NCBI GenBank assembly: GCA_018671245.1
Contig: JABHIB010000005.1
Location: forward strand, 1 to 46,158
Length of the DNA stretch: 46,158 nt
DNA from: an archaeon
GTDB taxonomy: Archaea; Nanobdellota; Nanobdellia; SCGC-AAA011-G17; PNOQ01
Direction of reading: 5' to 3'
The notes below the pieces were generated by a model, which made no database searches, was not told the origin of the DNA, and saw nothing but the letters and a program-made list of their open reading frames with translations. Positions 26,479-34,413 of this stretch are shown here, one piece after another; the first letter of the stretch is position 1; each line of letters starts with the position of its first letter. The translations under genes and the position numbers were made by a program.

Positions 26479-27135
26479 TTATTTAAAATCATCAAGAGCA
26501 CTCTGTTCTTTTTTCTTCACTTGATTTTTAAATGTAGCCCAGCTTTTTCTAAATATCTCTGGATGTTTTTCGAAGTTTTCTTCAACAAACTTTTTAGTAA
26601 TAGGATTCGCAGGATAACCTGGACCTACAGCACCATATTTAATTTTAATTTTTTCCATCTCTCTTTCTCTAACAACTTTTGCTAATATAGAACCTGCACC
26701 CACAACAGGGTAATTCAAATCAGCCTTATTCTCGGAAATAATTTTAACATCTTTATTATTCAAAAGTTCTCTAACATAATCTCCATATTTTTCAGGAACA
26801 GGATGTGGTGAATCAAGTATTACAATATCCGGATTAAACTCGTTTATCATATCAGCGCTTTTCTTAGCTTCTAACCAATTAAGATTCATCTCCTTAGATT
26901 CTACAGCCTTATCTATTTCATCTGGTTCAATAGTGATTATCCTAGTGCTTTTGGCAACATCAATAATCATATCAAATAATCTCTCTCTATTTCTTGGAGG
27001 AACAAGTTTGGAATCTTTAACTCCCATTTTAACAAGTCTCTCTTCTTCTCCAGTGTTGATTAGAACTCCTGCTATTACTAATGGCCCAATTACTGGACCT
27101 CTCCCTGCTTCATCAATACCTAATACTGTTGTCAT
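26479..27135 (-). CDS. rnhB: Ribonuclease HII
   Basis: The 218-residue protein removes RNA from RNA-DNA hybrids and misplaced ribonucleotides. The active-site segments are present: GIDEAGRGPVIGPLVIAG (Asp-Glu pair), KDSKLVPP, ILDSP with its Asp, and VVGAGSILAKVVRE. The length matches archaeal RNase HII. It lies between purA (convergent) and the initiator tRNA (same strand), and is followed on the other side by only a short gap. Confidence 0.95.
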   Translation of the reverse strand: MTTVLGIDEAGRGPVIGPLVIAGVLINTGEEERLVKMGVKDSKLVPPRNRERLFDMIIDVAKSTRIITIEPDEIDKAVESKEMNLNWLEAKKSADMINEFNPDIVILDSPHPVPEKYGDYVRELLNNKDVKIISENKADLNYPVVGAGSILAKVVREREMEKIKIKYGAVGPGYPANPITKKFVEENFEKHPEIFRKSWATFKNQVKKKEQSALDDFK

Positions 27136-27187
27136 AAATTATAAAGAAAAATGTACGTTTTTAAGCCTTTTTATTAAGAAAAATGAA

Positions 27188-27262
27188 TAGCGAGAGAAGG
27201 ATTTGAACCTACGACCTCCGGGTTATGAGCCCGACGAGCACTCCTAACTGCTCCATCTCGCT
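27188..27262 (-). tRNA. Initiator tRNA-Met (anticodon CAU)
   Basis: The minus-strand acceptor stem AGCGAGA pairs with TCTCGCT, with an A1-T72 pair as in archaeal initiators. The anticodon stem has three consecutive G-C pairs (GGG/CCC) around loop CTCATAA. Both features mark the initiator rather than the elongator. Discriminator base A; no encoded CCA. Confidence 0.92.
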
Positions 27263-27301
27263 AATAAGATTGAGAAAGAATTCTTTTTTAAATGTTATGT
27301 T

Positions 27302-27547
27302 TTACCGCCTAACTAGTTTTTTACTTAACTTTTTGAAAGGACCTTTATTATCGACGATTAGTTCACCAATTATTGCAAAAGGAATTGTAACTGCAATAAC
27401 TATCCAAATAACTTTCCAAGTTATCTGAGCATCTGTAGCTAAAACTACTGCAAGTAAATCTTCTGCAACTCCCATAATAACTCCAAAGATTAAGAACTCT
27501 AAGAAAATTTCTAAACGTTTATGCCTCTTTAATTTATGCAGCTTCAT
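27302..27547 (-). CDS. Small membrane protein, two helices
   Basis: An 81-residue protein with a basic start (MKLHKLKRHKRLEIFL), two predicted membrane helices (~12-38 and ~46-64) and a basic C-terminal tail (KKLSKKLVRR). The helices include a glycine-containing segment, GVIMGVAEDLLAVVLAT, with two acidic residues. I do not recognise a family, though similar basic-capped double-helix proteins are common in DPANN genomes. It lies between tRNA-Met and tRNA-Ser. Confidence 0.65.
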   Translation of the reverse strand: MKLHKLKRHKRLEIFLEFLIFGVIMGVAEDLLAVVLATDAQITWKVIWIVIAVTIPFAIIGELIVDNKGPFKKLSKKLVRR

Positions 27548-27627
27548 ATATACAATCTGAAATTGTTCATATTTAAAAGTTTCTAAATTAGAAATCTTTA
27601 AAAACAGGTTTAGTTATCCTCAATTAT

Positions 27628-27711
27628 GCCGAGATCGCATAACCTGGTATTGCACCGGACTGCTAATCCGGGCCCTCTATGGGCGTCTGGGTTCAAATCC
27701 CAGTCTCGGCG
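27628..27711 (+). tRNA. tRNA-Ser (anticodon GCU)
   Basis: The acceptor stem GCCGAGA pairs with TCTCGGC; the anticodon stem CCGGA/TCCGG surrounds loop CTGCTAA, giving anticodon GCT (Ser). A long variable arm (GCCCTCTATGGGC) makes it class II; the T-arm is CTGGG/CCCAG around TTCAAAT. The discriminator base is G, as expected of serine. Confidence 0.95.
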
Positions 27712-27730
27712 TTTTTTATTATCAGATAAG

Positions 27731-27982
27731 ATGGAAAAAGACCTGATAGATTATATGGTAGAGAACCCAACAAAAATTCCAGAAGAAGTTGGTAGGTTGC
27801 ATGAACACTCTCTAGAAGAACTTTGTAGATTAAAGAGAGAACTAAATAGATTTATAGGAGTTTGTCCTGATAACCTTCAAAGTATGCCTGAAGAAATAGA
27901 ATCTTATGTAGAGAATGAACATGAACTATTGAACGAAGTAAAAGAGATGGTCCAAATAAATCTATACAATATGTACAACTAA
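27731..27982 (+). CDS. Small acidic helical protein, unknown
   Basis: An 83-residue reading frame starting MEKDLIDYMVENPTKIPEEV, predicted to be nearly all helix and acidic, with no membrane segment, and two cysteines. The frame is open further upstream through tRNA-Ser, but this ATG is the first sensible start. I do not recognise it. It lies 19 bases after tRNA-Ser, so it may be transcribed with it or from a promoter inside the tRNA region. Confidence 0.55.
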   Translation: MEKDLIDYMVENPTKIPEEVGRLHEHSLEELCRLKRELNRFIGVCPDNLQSMPEEIESYVENEHELLNEVKEMVQINLYNMYN

Positions 27983-28024
27983 TCTCACCAATATCTTTTT
28001 AAATTCTTTAATCTAATTTAGATT

Positions 28025-28477
28025 ATGATCTTAATATCACTATTAGCGTTACTAGGACTGTTTGCAGGAGTTATAATTGCTAAGTTTACAAAAGAGGAAC
28101 TAAAGTCTGGGAAAAAATATTTCATAATCTTCTCAAAGACTATGTTATTCATTATCACAATATATCTGTTATATCTTTGTAACCTAAATTGGATGCTATC
28201 TGGAGTTTTAGTGGGCGCAGTTCTAACACTATTCATAAAAAATATATATTTATATCTTGGCTTGGCAATGTTTTCAAGTTTAAATGCAAATCTTGCCCTA
28301 TTCATATTTTTATTTGGATTACCTCACGGAACACTAATTCACTCAAAAAAGAATCTAATCTTAACAAGTTCAATACTATTTTTGATTACATCTCTGATAA
28401 TGGTAATCAACATCCCACAAACTCTCCTACTTTCAATTTCAGCAGGGGCAATATTCTCAATATTTCTAAAGAAATAG
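28025..28477 (+). CDS. Small polytopic membrane protein
   Basis: A 150-residue hydrophobic protein with about five membrane helices (residues ~1-20, 33-55, 58-75, 80-103, 110-147). It has a short charged stretch, KFTKEELKSGKKYF, after the first helix. No catalytic motif is seen and the family is unknown. A TTTTTAAATTC element at about 27994 fits a leaderless start. It lies 40 bases before dphB, which has its own promoter. Confidence 0.65.
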   Translation: MILISLLALLGLFAGVIIAKFTKEELKSGKKYFIIFSKTMLFIITIYLLYLCNLNWMLSGVLVGAVLTLFIKNIYLYLGLAMFSSLNANLALFIFLFGLPHGTLIHSKKNLILTSSILFLITSLIMVINIPQTLLLSISAGAIFSIFLKK

Positions 28478-28478
28478 T

Positions 28479-28497
28479 TACCAAAACCCTTAAAAAT
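28479..28497 (+). promoter_or_regulatory. Promoter of dphB
   Basis: ACCAAAACCCTTAAAA, ending about 24 bases before the ATG at 28518, is a probable BRE plus TATA. The 16 bases from 28479 are identical to those before the candidate major pilin at 6713-6728. Confidence 0.45.
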
Positions 28498-28517
28498 ACA
28501 TTTTTCAGAATTTCTTT

Positions 28518-29258
28518 ATGGCACTATATATGATTGGAATAGGATTGAATGATGAAAAAGACATATCTGTAAAAGGGTTAGAGCTAATCAAAAAAGCAGA
28601 TAAGGTATATTTAGAAAATTATACATCTGTCCTAGACTGTTCAATTCAAGATCTTGAAAAGTTCTATGGGAAAGAAATAATCTTAGCAGATAGAAACATG
28701 ATAGAGAATGGAATCTCAGACATTCTAGAAGAATCAAAAGAACAGAATATCGCTGTGCTAATTGTGGGTGACGTTCTAGTTGCAACAACTCATATAGGGA
28801 TCCTATTAGAAGCAGAAGAAAAAGGAATCGATGTAGAAGTTATACACAACTCCTCAATTTTTAATGCTATAGGTGATGTTGGTCTATTTTCTTATGAATT
28901 CGGAAAGATAACTTCTATACCATTCGGATACCAAAATGTAGAAGTTCCAATAAGAGTATTCAATGATAATTACAAATTAGGATATCATACATTATTTTTA
29001 CTAGATTTAGATCCAAAAAATGACAAATATCTGGAGATCCCAGAAGCTGCAAGATACTTAATAGATAAAGGTATAGATCCGGAATTAATCTCAATAGGGT
29101 GTGCAAGAATGGGAAGCAAGAATAAAGAGATTAAAGTTGCAAAGTTAAAAGATCTAGCAAAATCCACATTCAAACAAAAGTTACACTGTTTGATAATTCC
29201 TGGAAAGATGCATTTCATTGAAGAAGAGGCAATTGAAAGGTGGAAAGAACAAAAATAA
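28518..29258 (+). CDS. dphB: Diphthine synthase
   Basis: The 246-residue methyltransferase uses S-adenosylmethionine to trimethylate the modified histidine of translation elongation factor 2 during diphthamide synthesis. It begins MALYMIGIGLNDEKDISVKGLELIKKAD, followed by VYLENYTSVL, then GDVLVATTHIGILLEA and VIHNSSIFNAIGDVGLFSYEFGK, all conserved parts of the Dph5 tetrapyrrole-methylase-like fold. Length is as expected. It overlaps the next gene by 19 bases. No dph2 or dph6 gene is in the window. Confidence 0.95.
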   Translation: MALYMIGIGLNDEKDISVKGLELIKKADKVYLENYTSVLDCSIQDLEKFYGKEIILADRNMIENGISDILEESKEQNIAVLIVGDVLVATTHIGILLEAEEKGIDVEVIHNSSIFNAIGDVGLFSYEFGKITSIPFGYQNVEVPIRVFNDNYKLGYHTLFLLDLDPKNDKYLEIPEAARYLIDKGIDPELISIGCARMGSKNKEIKVAKLKDLAKSTFKQKLHCLIIPGKMHFIEEEAIERWKEQK

Positions 29259-29452
29259 TTGTAAGAACTAATGCAAATGAGAATTCTATAAAATTTGATA
29301 AAGATTTTGACGCCTACAGAGTTTCAGTCAAATCATCTCCAGAGAAAGGCAAGGCAAATTCAGAGCTTGAAAAATTCCTAACAAAACATTTTAAAAGAAA
29401 AGTAAAAATAATTTCAGGTTTTAAGGCTAAAAGAAAAATTATCGAATTCTAA
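29240..29452 (+). CDS. DUF167 (YggU-like) protein
   Basis: A 70-residue protein of the DUF167 family: VRTNANENSIKF, YRVSVKSSPEKGKANSEL and KVKIISGFKAKRKII are the family signatures. The function is unknown. It starts at GTG 29240, within the last 19 bases of dphB, so it is probably translated from the same message. The last four bases overlap the end of the convergent Ca/Na antiporter gene. Confidence 0.87.
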   Translation: MERTKIIVRTNANENSIKFDKDFDAYRVSVKSSPEKGKANSELEKFLTKHFKRKVKIISGFKAKRKIIEF

Positions 29453-30411
29453 ATTAAAGAGGTAAGTTTACCAATAAATAGGACATACAATATTATTAAC
29501 ATAAATCCTTCCCACCTTGTAACTTCTCTATCTTGGGTTGTAAAGAAATATGTTAGAGTTGCTAAAATCATCACAGGAAGAGAAAATGTTAAGATTGAAC
29601 GAGGAATGATTAAAGTTCCGAGAAAAGTAGGGATTCCCATTACTGCTAATGTATTAAAGATATTCGAACCAAGAACATTACCGATTGCCATTTCAGGGTT
29701 ACCCTTTTTAGCTGCAGTAAATGATACAAATAATTCAGGTAATGAAGTTCCCAATGCAACCGCACTAACTGCAATTATCTCTTTAGCTATATTTAACATA
29801 GAAGATAGTTGAATAACCGATTCGATACAATACTTTGCACCCAACATAATAAAAATAGAGCTTATTCCAAGACTAAACCAAACTTTTTTATCCAATCCTT
29901 TTGGCTTTTTAACTTTATTTCTCTTCTTAATTTCTTTTTTAATCTCTTTATCCGGTTTTTTAGTTGAAACAGTATATGTGATATAAACTCCCAATAAACA
30001 TAAAGAAAGTATTGCTTCTCCAATTGTAAATAATCCATCCCATATAGATATACTGAACAATACGGTTGCCCCAAATAACATTGGAAGGTCAACATTACTC
30101 AACCTATACTCAACTTTCAATTTTTTCCCTAAGATTGCAGCAACACCCAGAACCAAGAATATATTTGCTATATTTGATCCAATAACATTTCCTACAACGA
30201 TTTCGGAAGAGTTTCGCAAAACTGCAAAAATAGAAGAAACTAATTCTGGAAGAGAAGTACCTATGGCGACAATTGTAACTCCTACAATGAATGCAGGCAT
30301 TTTGAGAAACAAACCAATTTTCTCTGCAGCATCAGTAAAATAATCTGAAGCTTTAATCAAAGCGACCAAGCTTGCTATAAAAACTATGATCCATATTGTC
30401 AAATTTAACAT
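29449..30411 (-). CDS. Calcium/sodium antiporter (CaCA family)
   Basis: A 320-residue membrane protein with about ten helices and the two inverted alpha repeats of CaCA exchangers: GTSLPELVSSIFAVLRNSSE followed by GNVIGSNIANI in the first half, and GTSLPELFVSFTAAKKGNPE followed by GNVLGSNIFN in the second. A basic cytoplasmic loop (KPDKEIKKEIKKRNKVKKPK) joins the halves. It exchanges Na+ for Ca2+ or another cation; ion specificity cannot be read. The start is followed by a leaderless-type gap to a TATA-like stretch. Confidence 0.93.
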   Translation of the reverse strand: MLNLTIWIIVFIASLVALIKASDYFTDAAEKIGLFLKMPAFIVGVTIVAIGTSLPELVSSIFAVLRNSSEIVVGNVIGSNIANIFLVLGVAAILGKKLKVEYRLSNVDLPMLFGATVLFSISIWDGLFTIGEAILSLCLLGVYITYTVSTKKPDKEIKKEIKKRNKVKKPKGLDKKVWFSLGISSIFIMLGAKYCIESVIQLSSMLNIAKEIIAVSAVALGTSLPELFVSFTAAKKGNPEMAIGNVLGSNIFNTLAVMGIPTFLGTLIIPRSILTFSLPVMILATLTYFFTTQDREVTRWEGFMLIILYVLFIGKLTSLI

Positions 30412-30448
30412 TAACTTAAATTTAAGAATTATCCTTTAAATATCTTTC

Positions 30449-30931
30449 TTATTTTTTAAAATTCATAATACTTTCAAAATGTTCTTCAATAATCTCACCA
30501 GTTATTGCATTGATTCTAACATTAAGAACATTCAGTGCTTTAGTAACATAAGTTACATTCCAGACTGGAAATTCTTTTTGTTGTATGATGATAATTTTAT
30601 TAGCTTCTTCTTCACTGTTATATTTTTCATCAACTAACTTTTTAATTAATTCATCAACACTCTCTATTTTAATATCTTCAAGACGAAGTTCATTAATTTT
30701 AGTTTTTTCTTTTCTAAAAATTTCATCACTATCTATAGAAATAACATCATTTTCAATATTAAATACTGCCATCACATCATTAGCAGGATCATAATAATGG
30801 GTTTGCCACTCACCTATTTTATTATTATAAAATGCACTGACTAAATATCCTTCTTGATGTTCAGATTTCCAATTAGCAAAATCTTCACATTCTTTGACTT
30901 TTTCAATAGTGTTTTTTAGTTTTTTTAACAT
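30449..30931 (-). CDS. PepSY-like domain protein, unknown function
   Basis: A soluble 160-residue protein without signal peptide. The C-terminal ~70 residues (NSEEEANKIIIIQQKEFPVW, then NVRINAITGEIIEEHFES) have the look of a PepSY-type domain: a helix followed by strands ending in a D/N-A-x-TGEI turn. The first half is unrecognised and starts with a charged helix. It shares a 27-base promoter segment with the thrS gene (30951-30977 versus 34268-34294), suggesting common control. Function unknown. Confidence 0.65.
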   Translation of the reverse strand: MLKKLKNTIEKVKECEDFANWKSEHQEGYLVSAFYNNKIGEWQTHYYDPANDVMAVFNIENDVISIDSDEIFRKEKTKINELRLEDIKIESVDELIKKLVDEKYNSEEEANKIIIIQQKEFPVWNVTYVTKALNVLNVRINAITGEIIEEHFESIMNFKK

Positions 30932-30950
30932 TTTACTCTAATCTTTCTTC

Positions 30951-30977
30951 TTAATTTATATTTAAAGTTAACTGAAA
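30951..30977 (-). promoter_or_regulatory. Shared promoter element, copy 1
   Basis: A 27-base segment identical to that at 34268-34294, 20 bases from the start of the PepSY-like gene. Read on the minus strand it contains AGTTAACT, an 8-base palindrome, followed by TTTAAATATAAATT, which is the TATA region. Confidence 0.55.
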
Positions 30978-31054
30978 AGTCCATATAACTCTTACCAATA
31001 AACTATTTTAAGGCAGATTTCATCTAGGTGTACAGATATTTTCACCAAAATTAT

Positions 31055-31087
31055 AGAAGTACTAAAAAAGATTTAAATAGTACTTCT
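31055..31087 (+). promoter_or_regulatory. Perfect inverted repeat straddling a TATA box
   Basis: AGAAGTACTA (31055-31064) and its exact reverse complement TAGTACTTCT (31078-31087) flank a 13-base core containing AAAAAG and the start of a TTTAAATA box (31072-31079). Each half holds the palindrome AGTACT. A regulator bound here would cover TATA/BRE; the downstream genes are the ABC permease and ATPase. Confidence 0.7.
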
Positions 31088-31125
31088 GTTTTTTATCAGT
31101 TCTTATAGTAAGGAATTATAAAAAA

Positions 31126-31863
31126 ATGAATTGGGAAAAATTTAATCCATTAATGTTTTTGATGGCTCTTGGTGCCGGAGGAATATCTGTAATACCTTTT
31201 GCAATTTTTCAGTATACTACTGAACATGGAAAAGGATTAGTTACACTATCTCAGATGGGGACAGATAGTTTAGCATTTATTAGTGAAAAAGAGATGGAAT
31301 CTGTACTCGGAATTGATAATAAAGCTTCTTTAATTTTAGTTAAACTTTCTACGATTGGTACAGAAGATAAATTTCGTAAAGATTTTGCCGAACTCGGAAT
31401 AAGCGAGGATATGAAAACCTGGCAAGAGAAAATTGGCGGCATCATAGGTACAATTGCTGGAACATTCAATCTTCTTACTATGATAACTACTTTAGTAAGT
31501 TTAATTATTGCAGCAGTGATAATTTTAGTAATAATATACATTAATACTGTTAATAAACGGAAACAAATCGGCATTTTGAAGGCCATTGGAATTGATCAAG
31601 AAGTCATTATTTTTTCTTATATCTTTCAGGCATTATTTTATTGTATTGCAGGGATATTTTTTGGGTTACTCCTCATATGGGGATTAACAAATATTTTCAC
31701 TCAAAATCCAATTCCATTCCCTATGGGAGAAGTTTCACCAATCATCACATTCCCACTTTTAGCCAAAAGTTCAATAAGTTTATTATTAATATCGCTTATC
31801 GGAGGATTCCTTCCATCTTGGCAAACTGCTAGACAAAGTATACTGGATTCAATATGGGGATAA
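31126..31863 (+). CDS. FtsX-like ABC transporter permease, N-terminus replaced
   Basis: A 245-residue protein whose last ~195 residues are the C-terminal part of a MacB/FtsX permease: a stretch of extracellular domain (FISEKEMESVLGIDNKASLI), membrane helix ~115-140, coupling segment NTVNKRKQIGILKAIGIDQE, and two further helices, ending LPSWQTARQSILDSIWG. A normal MacB-type permease is around 380-400 residues with a first helix and a full extracellular domain. Here the first ~45 residues (MNWEKFNPLMFLMALGAGGI, then PFAIFQY) look like the start of an unrelated multi-helix membrane protein. The ATPase gene follows after six bases. It may be a deletion-born fusion; function uncertain. Confidence 0.75.
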   Translation: MNWEKFNPLMFLMALGAGGISVIPFAIFQYTTEHGKGLVTLSQMGTDSLAFISEKEMESVLGIDNKASLILVKLSTIGTEDKFRKDFAELGISEDMKTWQEKIGGIIGTIAGTFNLLTMITTLVSLIIAAVIILVIIYINTVNKRKQIGILKAIGIDQEVIIFSYIFQALFYCIAGIFFGLLLIWGLTNIFTQNPIPFPMGEVSPIITFPLLAKSSISLLLISLIGGFLPSWQTARQSILDSIWG

Positions 31864-31869
31864 AATAAA

Positions 31870-32544
31870 ATGATCGAGATAAAAAATTTAAAGAAAATTT
31901 ATGATATGGGTGCAATAAAGGTAAAGGCATTAAATGACATATCAATAAATATAGAAAAAGGTGAGTTTGTAGCATTAATGGGGGCTAGCGGTTCTGGAAA
32001 ATCTACATTTTTACACCAAGTTGGATTATTAGATAGTCCTACTTCTGGAGACATCATAATTGATAATATTAATGTTTTGGATTTATCGGAAAAAGAAAAA
32101 ACTCTTTTCAGATTAAATAAATTAGGTTATGTATTCCAAGAATATGCAATTCTTGAAGAATTAACTGCACTAGAGAATGTATATCTTCCAGTTTTAATGA
32201 TGGGCAAGAGTAAACAAGAATGTATAGCTGCTGCTAAGGAAGTTTTAGAAAAAGTAGGTTTGGGAGACAGGATGGACCATTTTCAAAAAGAATTATCTGG
32301 AGGTCAACAACAGAGAGTAGCTATAGCTAGGGCACTTGTTAATAAACCAAAGATTCTTTTTGCAGATGAAGCTACTGCAAATTTAGATACCAAATCTTCT
32401 ATACAAATCCTTGAACTATTCAGGGAATTAAATAAAAAGTATGGACAAACAATAATCATGGTAACTCATGAAAATTTCCATAAAAAATATGTGGATAGAA
32501 TCATTTATTTAAAAGATGGCAAAGTCATCAAAAATATGGAATAA
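31870..32544 (+). CDS. ABC transporter ATP-binding protein (LolD/MacB-type)
   Basis: A 224-residue ATPase with Walker A GASGSGKSTF, Q-loop FQEYAILEELTALENV, signature LSGGQQQRVAIARAL, Walker B KILFADEATANLD and H-loop MVTHEN. Its length and pattern put it with the MacB/LolD/FtsE group that pairs with FtsX-like permeases, and the permease gene is directly upstream with a six-base gap. It energises transport of an unknown substrate or a mechanotransmission step. All catalytic residues are present, so the ATPase is unlikely to be decaying even though its permease looks rearranged. Confidence 0.93.
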   Translation: MIEIKNLKKIYDMGAIKVKALNDISINIEKGEFVALMGASGSGKSTFLHQVGLLDSPTSGDIIIDNINVLDLSEKEKTLFRLNKLGYVFQEYAILEELTALENVYLPVLMMGKSKQECIAAAKEVLEKVGLGDRMDHFQKELSGGQQQRVAIARALVNKPKILFADEATANLDTKSSIQILELFRELNKKYGQTIIMVTHENFHKKYVDRIIYLKDGKVIKNME

Positions 32545-32549
32545 TAATC

Positions 32550-34253
32550 TTACTTTTTTTCTTCAATCTCTTTCTTCAAATCTTTAACAAATTTATCTAT
32601 AGAAACTCCGAATTCTATCTTTCCATCTCTTGTTCTTATAGCTAATTTTTTGGCTTCAACTTCTTTCTCGCCAATTGTAATCATATAATTTATTTTTTGA
32701 TTTTGAGCATCTCTAACTTTTTTAGAAATTGATTCATTTCTATCATCTATTTCAACCCTAATATCATTTTTTTCTAATTCTTCTTTTATTTTATTAGAGT
32801 AGTCCAACACTTCATCATTAACATTCATTATCTTCACTTGTACTGGCGATAACCATAATGGGAATTTCCCAGCATAATGTTCAATAAGTATACCAAAGAA
32901 TCTTTCTAAGCTACCTAATAAAGCACGATGAACCATAACTGGCCTATGTTTTTTATTATCTTCTCCAGTATATTCTAAATCAAATTTTTCAGGCATAGAA
33001 AAATCTACTTGAATAGTCCCACATTGCCAAGATCTTCCAATAGAATCCTTTATATGAAAATCAATTTTCGGACCATAGAATGCGCCATCTCCTTCATTCA
33101 ATTGATATTTTAATTTTAATGTCTCTAATGCATTCTTTAATGAATTTTCTGCACTGTTCCACATTTCTTGAGTACCAATTGATTTTTCTGGTTTAGTAGA
33201 AAGTTCTAATTCGTAAGTCAATCCAAATGTTTTGTAAATCTCATCTGCCAAATTAATTATCTTAATTATTTCTTCTTCTAACTGTTTTTCAGTACAATAA
33301 ACATGGGCATCATCTTGCGTAAAGTTTCTAACCCTAAATAATCCATTAAGTACTCCAGATAATTCATGCCTATGGACTAATCCTAATTCAGCAAGTTTTA
33401 ATGGTAAATCTCTATAGCTATGTAATCTATCTTTGTAAACTAAAATTCCACCAGGGCAATTCATTGGTTTTACTGCATAATCCTTTTTATCAATTTTAGT
33501 AAAATACATATTTTCTTTGTAATTATCCCAATGTCCAGATTTTAACCACAACTCCTTATTCAAAATAATTGGAGTTTTAATTTCCTTATAATCATGTTTT
33601 TTATGGACTTCTTTCCAATAATCTGTAAGTGCATTATATATTACCATTCCATTCGGATGAAAGAAAGGAAAACCTGGACCTTCTTCATGGAAAGAAAATA
33701 AATTTAATTTTTCTCCTATTTTTTTATGATCTCTTTTCTTAGCTTCTTCTAACATAAATAAATATTTTCTCATCTCTTTTTTATCATAGAAGGCAGTACC
33801 ATAAATTCTTTGAAGCATTTCATTATTAGAATCTCCTTTCCAATAAGCTCCTGCAGTACTTAGAATTTTGAAAGCTTTAATTTCTTTAGTTGATTCAACA
33901 TGAGGTCCTGCACAAAGGTCAATAAATTTCTCTTGTTCATAGAATGTGATTTCTCCCTTTAAATCCTCCAATAATTCTAATTTCAAAGGTTCATTTTTTA
34001 GAATTTTCTTAGCCTCTGCTCTAGAAACTTCTTTTTTAACAATTTTAATATCTTTTTTAATAAGTTCTTTACATTTAGCTTCTATACTTTTCAAATCTTC
34101 AGGAGTAAAACCTTCTTTTTTGTCAAAATCATAATAGAATCCGTTCTCAATTGAAGGGCCAATACCTAGTTTAACTTTAGGAAATAATTCTTGTACTGCT
34201 TGAGCAAGAACATGACTTGCACTGTGCCTAAGTGTATCTAAGTCTTTTTTCAT
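32550..34253 (-). CDS. thrS: Threonyl-tRNA synthetase, bacterial type, without TGS domain
   Basis: The 567-residue enzyme charges tRNA-Thr. The editing domain comes first (HSASHVLAQAV with the two His, then LCAGPHV), followed by a class II core with zinc ligands (MNCPGG Cys; QDDAHVYC His; VMVHRALLGSLERF His), motif 2 VHRHELSGVLNGLFRVRNF and motif 3 LGSLERFFGILIEH, and an anticodon-binding domain (~465-560). Typical bacterial ThrRS is about 640 residues with an N-terminal TGS domain of ~60; here the ORF starts directly at the editing domain. Archaea usually carry an unrelated editing domain, so acquisition from bacteria is likely. It shares a promoter segment with the PepSY-like gene. Confidence 0.95.
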   Translation of the reverse strand: MKKDLDTLRHSASHVLAQAVQELFPKVKLGIGPSIENGFYYDFDKKEGFTPEDLKSIEAKCKELIKKDIKIVKKEVSRAEAKKILKNEPLKLELLEDLKGEITFYEQEKFIDLCAGPHVESTKEIKAFKILSTAGAYWKGDSNNEMLQRIYGTAFYDKKEMRKYLFMLEEAKKRDHKKIGEKLNLFSFHEEGPGFPFFHPNGMVIYNALTDYWKEVHKKHDYKEIKTPIILNKELWLKSGHWDNYKENMYFTKIDKKDYAVKPMNCPGGILVYKDRLHSYRDLPLKLAELGLVHRHELSGVLNGLFRVRNFTQDDAHVYCTEKQLEEEIIKIINLADEIYKTFGLTYELELSTKPEKSIGTQEMWNSAENSLKNALETLKLKYQLNEGDGAFYGPKIDFHIKDSIGRSWQCGTIQVDFSMPEKFDLEYTGEDNKKHRPVMVHRALLGSLERFFGILIEHYAGKFPLWLSPVQVKIMNVNDEVLDYSNKIKEELEKNDIRVEIDDRNESISKKVRDAQNQKINYMITIGEKEVEAKKLAIRTRDGKIEFGVSIDKFVKDLKKEIEEKK

Positions 34254-34267
34254 ATCTAATTTATCTT

Positions 34268-34294
34268 TTAATTTATATTTAAAGTTAACTGAAA
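34268..34294 (-). promoter_or_regulatory. Shared promoter element, copy 2
   Basis: A 27-base segment identical to 30951-30977, beginning 15 bases from the thrS start on the minus strand. It contains AGTTAACT and a TTTAAATATAAA TATA region. Confidence 0.55.
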
Positions 34295-34380
34295 TTTCTA
34301 TTAATTTTTTTCTTAATATAATGGATTTCTATTTTAGAATTATTTCTGCAATACTATTTAGGAATCCAATAATCAAACAA

Positions 34381-34392
34381 TATATATATATA
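34381..34392 (+). promoter_or_regulatory. TATA element deciding the start of the 34414 gene
   Basis: TATATATATATA sits 22-33 bases before the ATG at 34414. It implies a leaderless transcript starting there, which rules against the upstream ATG at 34321. Confidence 0.5.
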
Positions 34393-34413
34393 CTTTTCTT
34401 CATTCTAATTTTT

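Noticed and set aside
27626-27730. Upstream extension of the 83-residue gene through tRNA-Ser
   Set aside because: The segment is the tRNA; the ATG at 27731 is the first sensible start.
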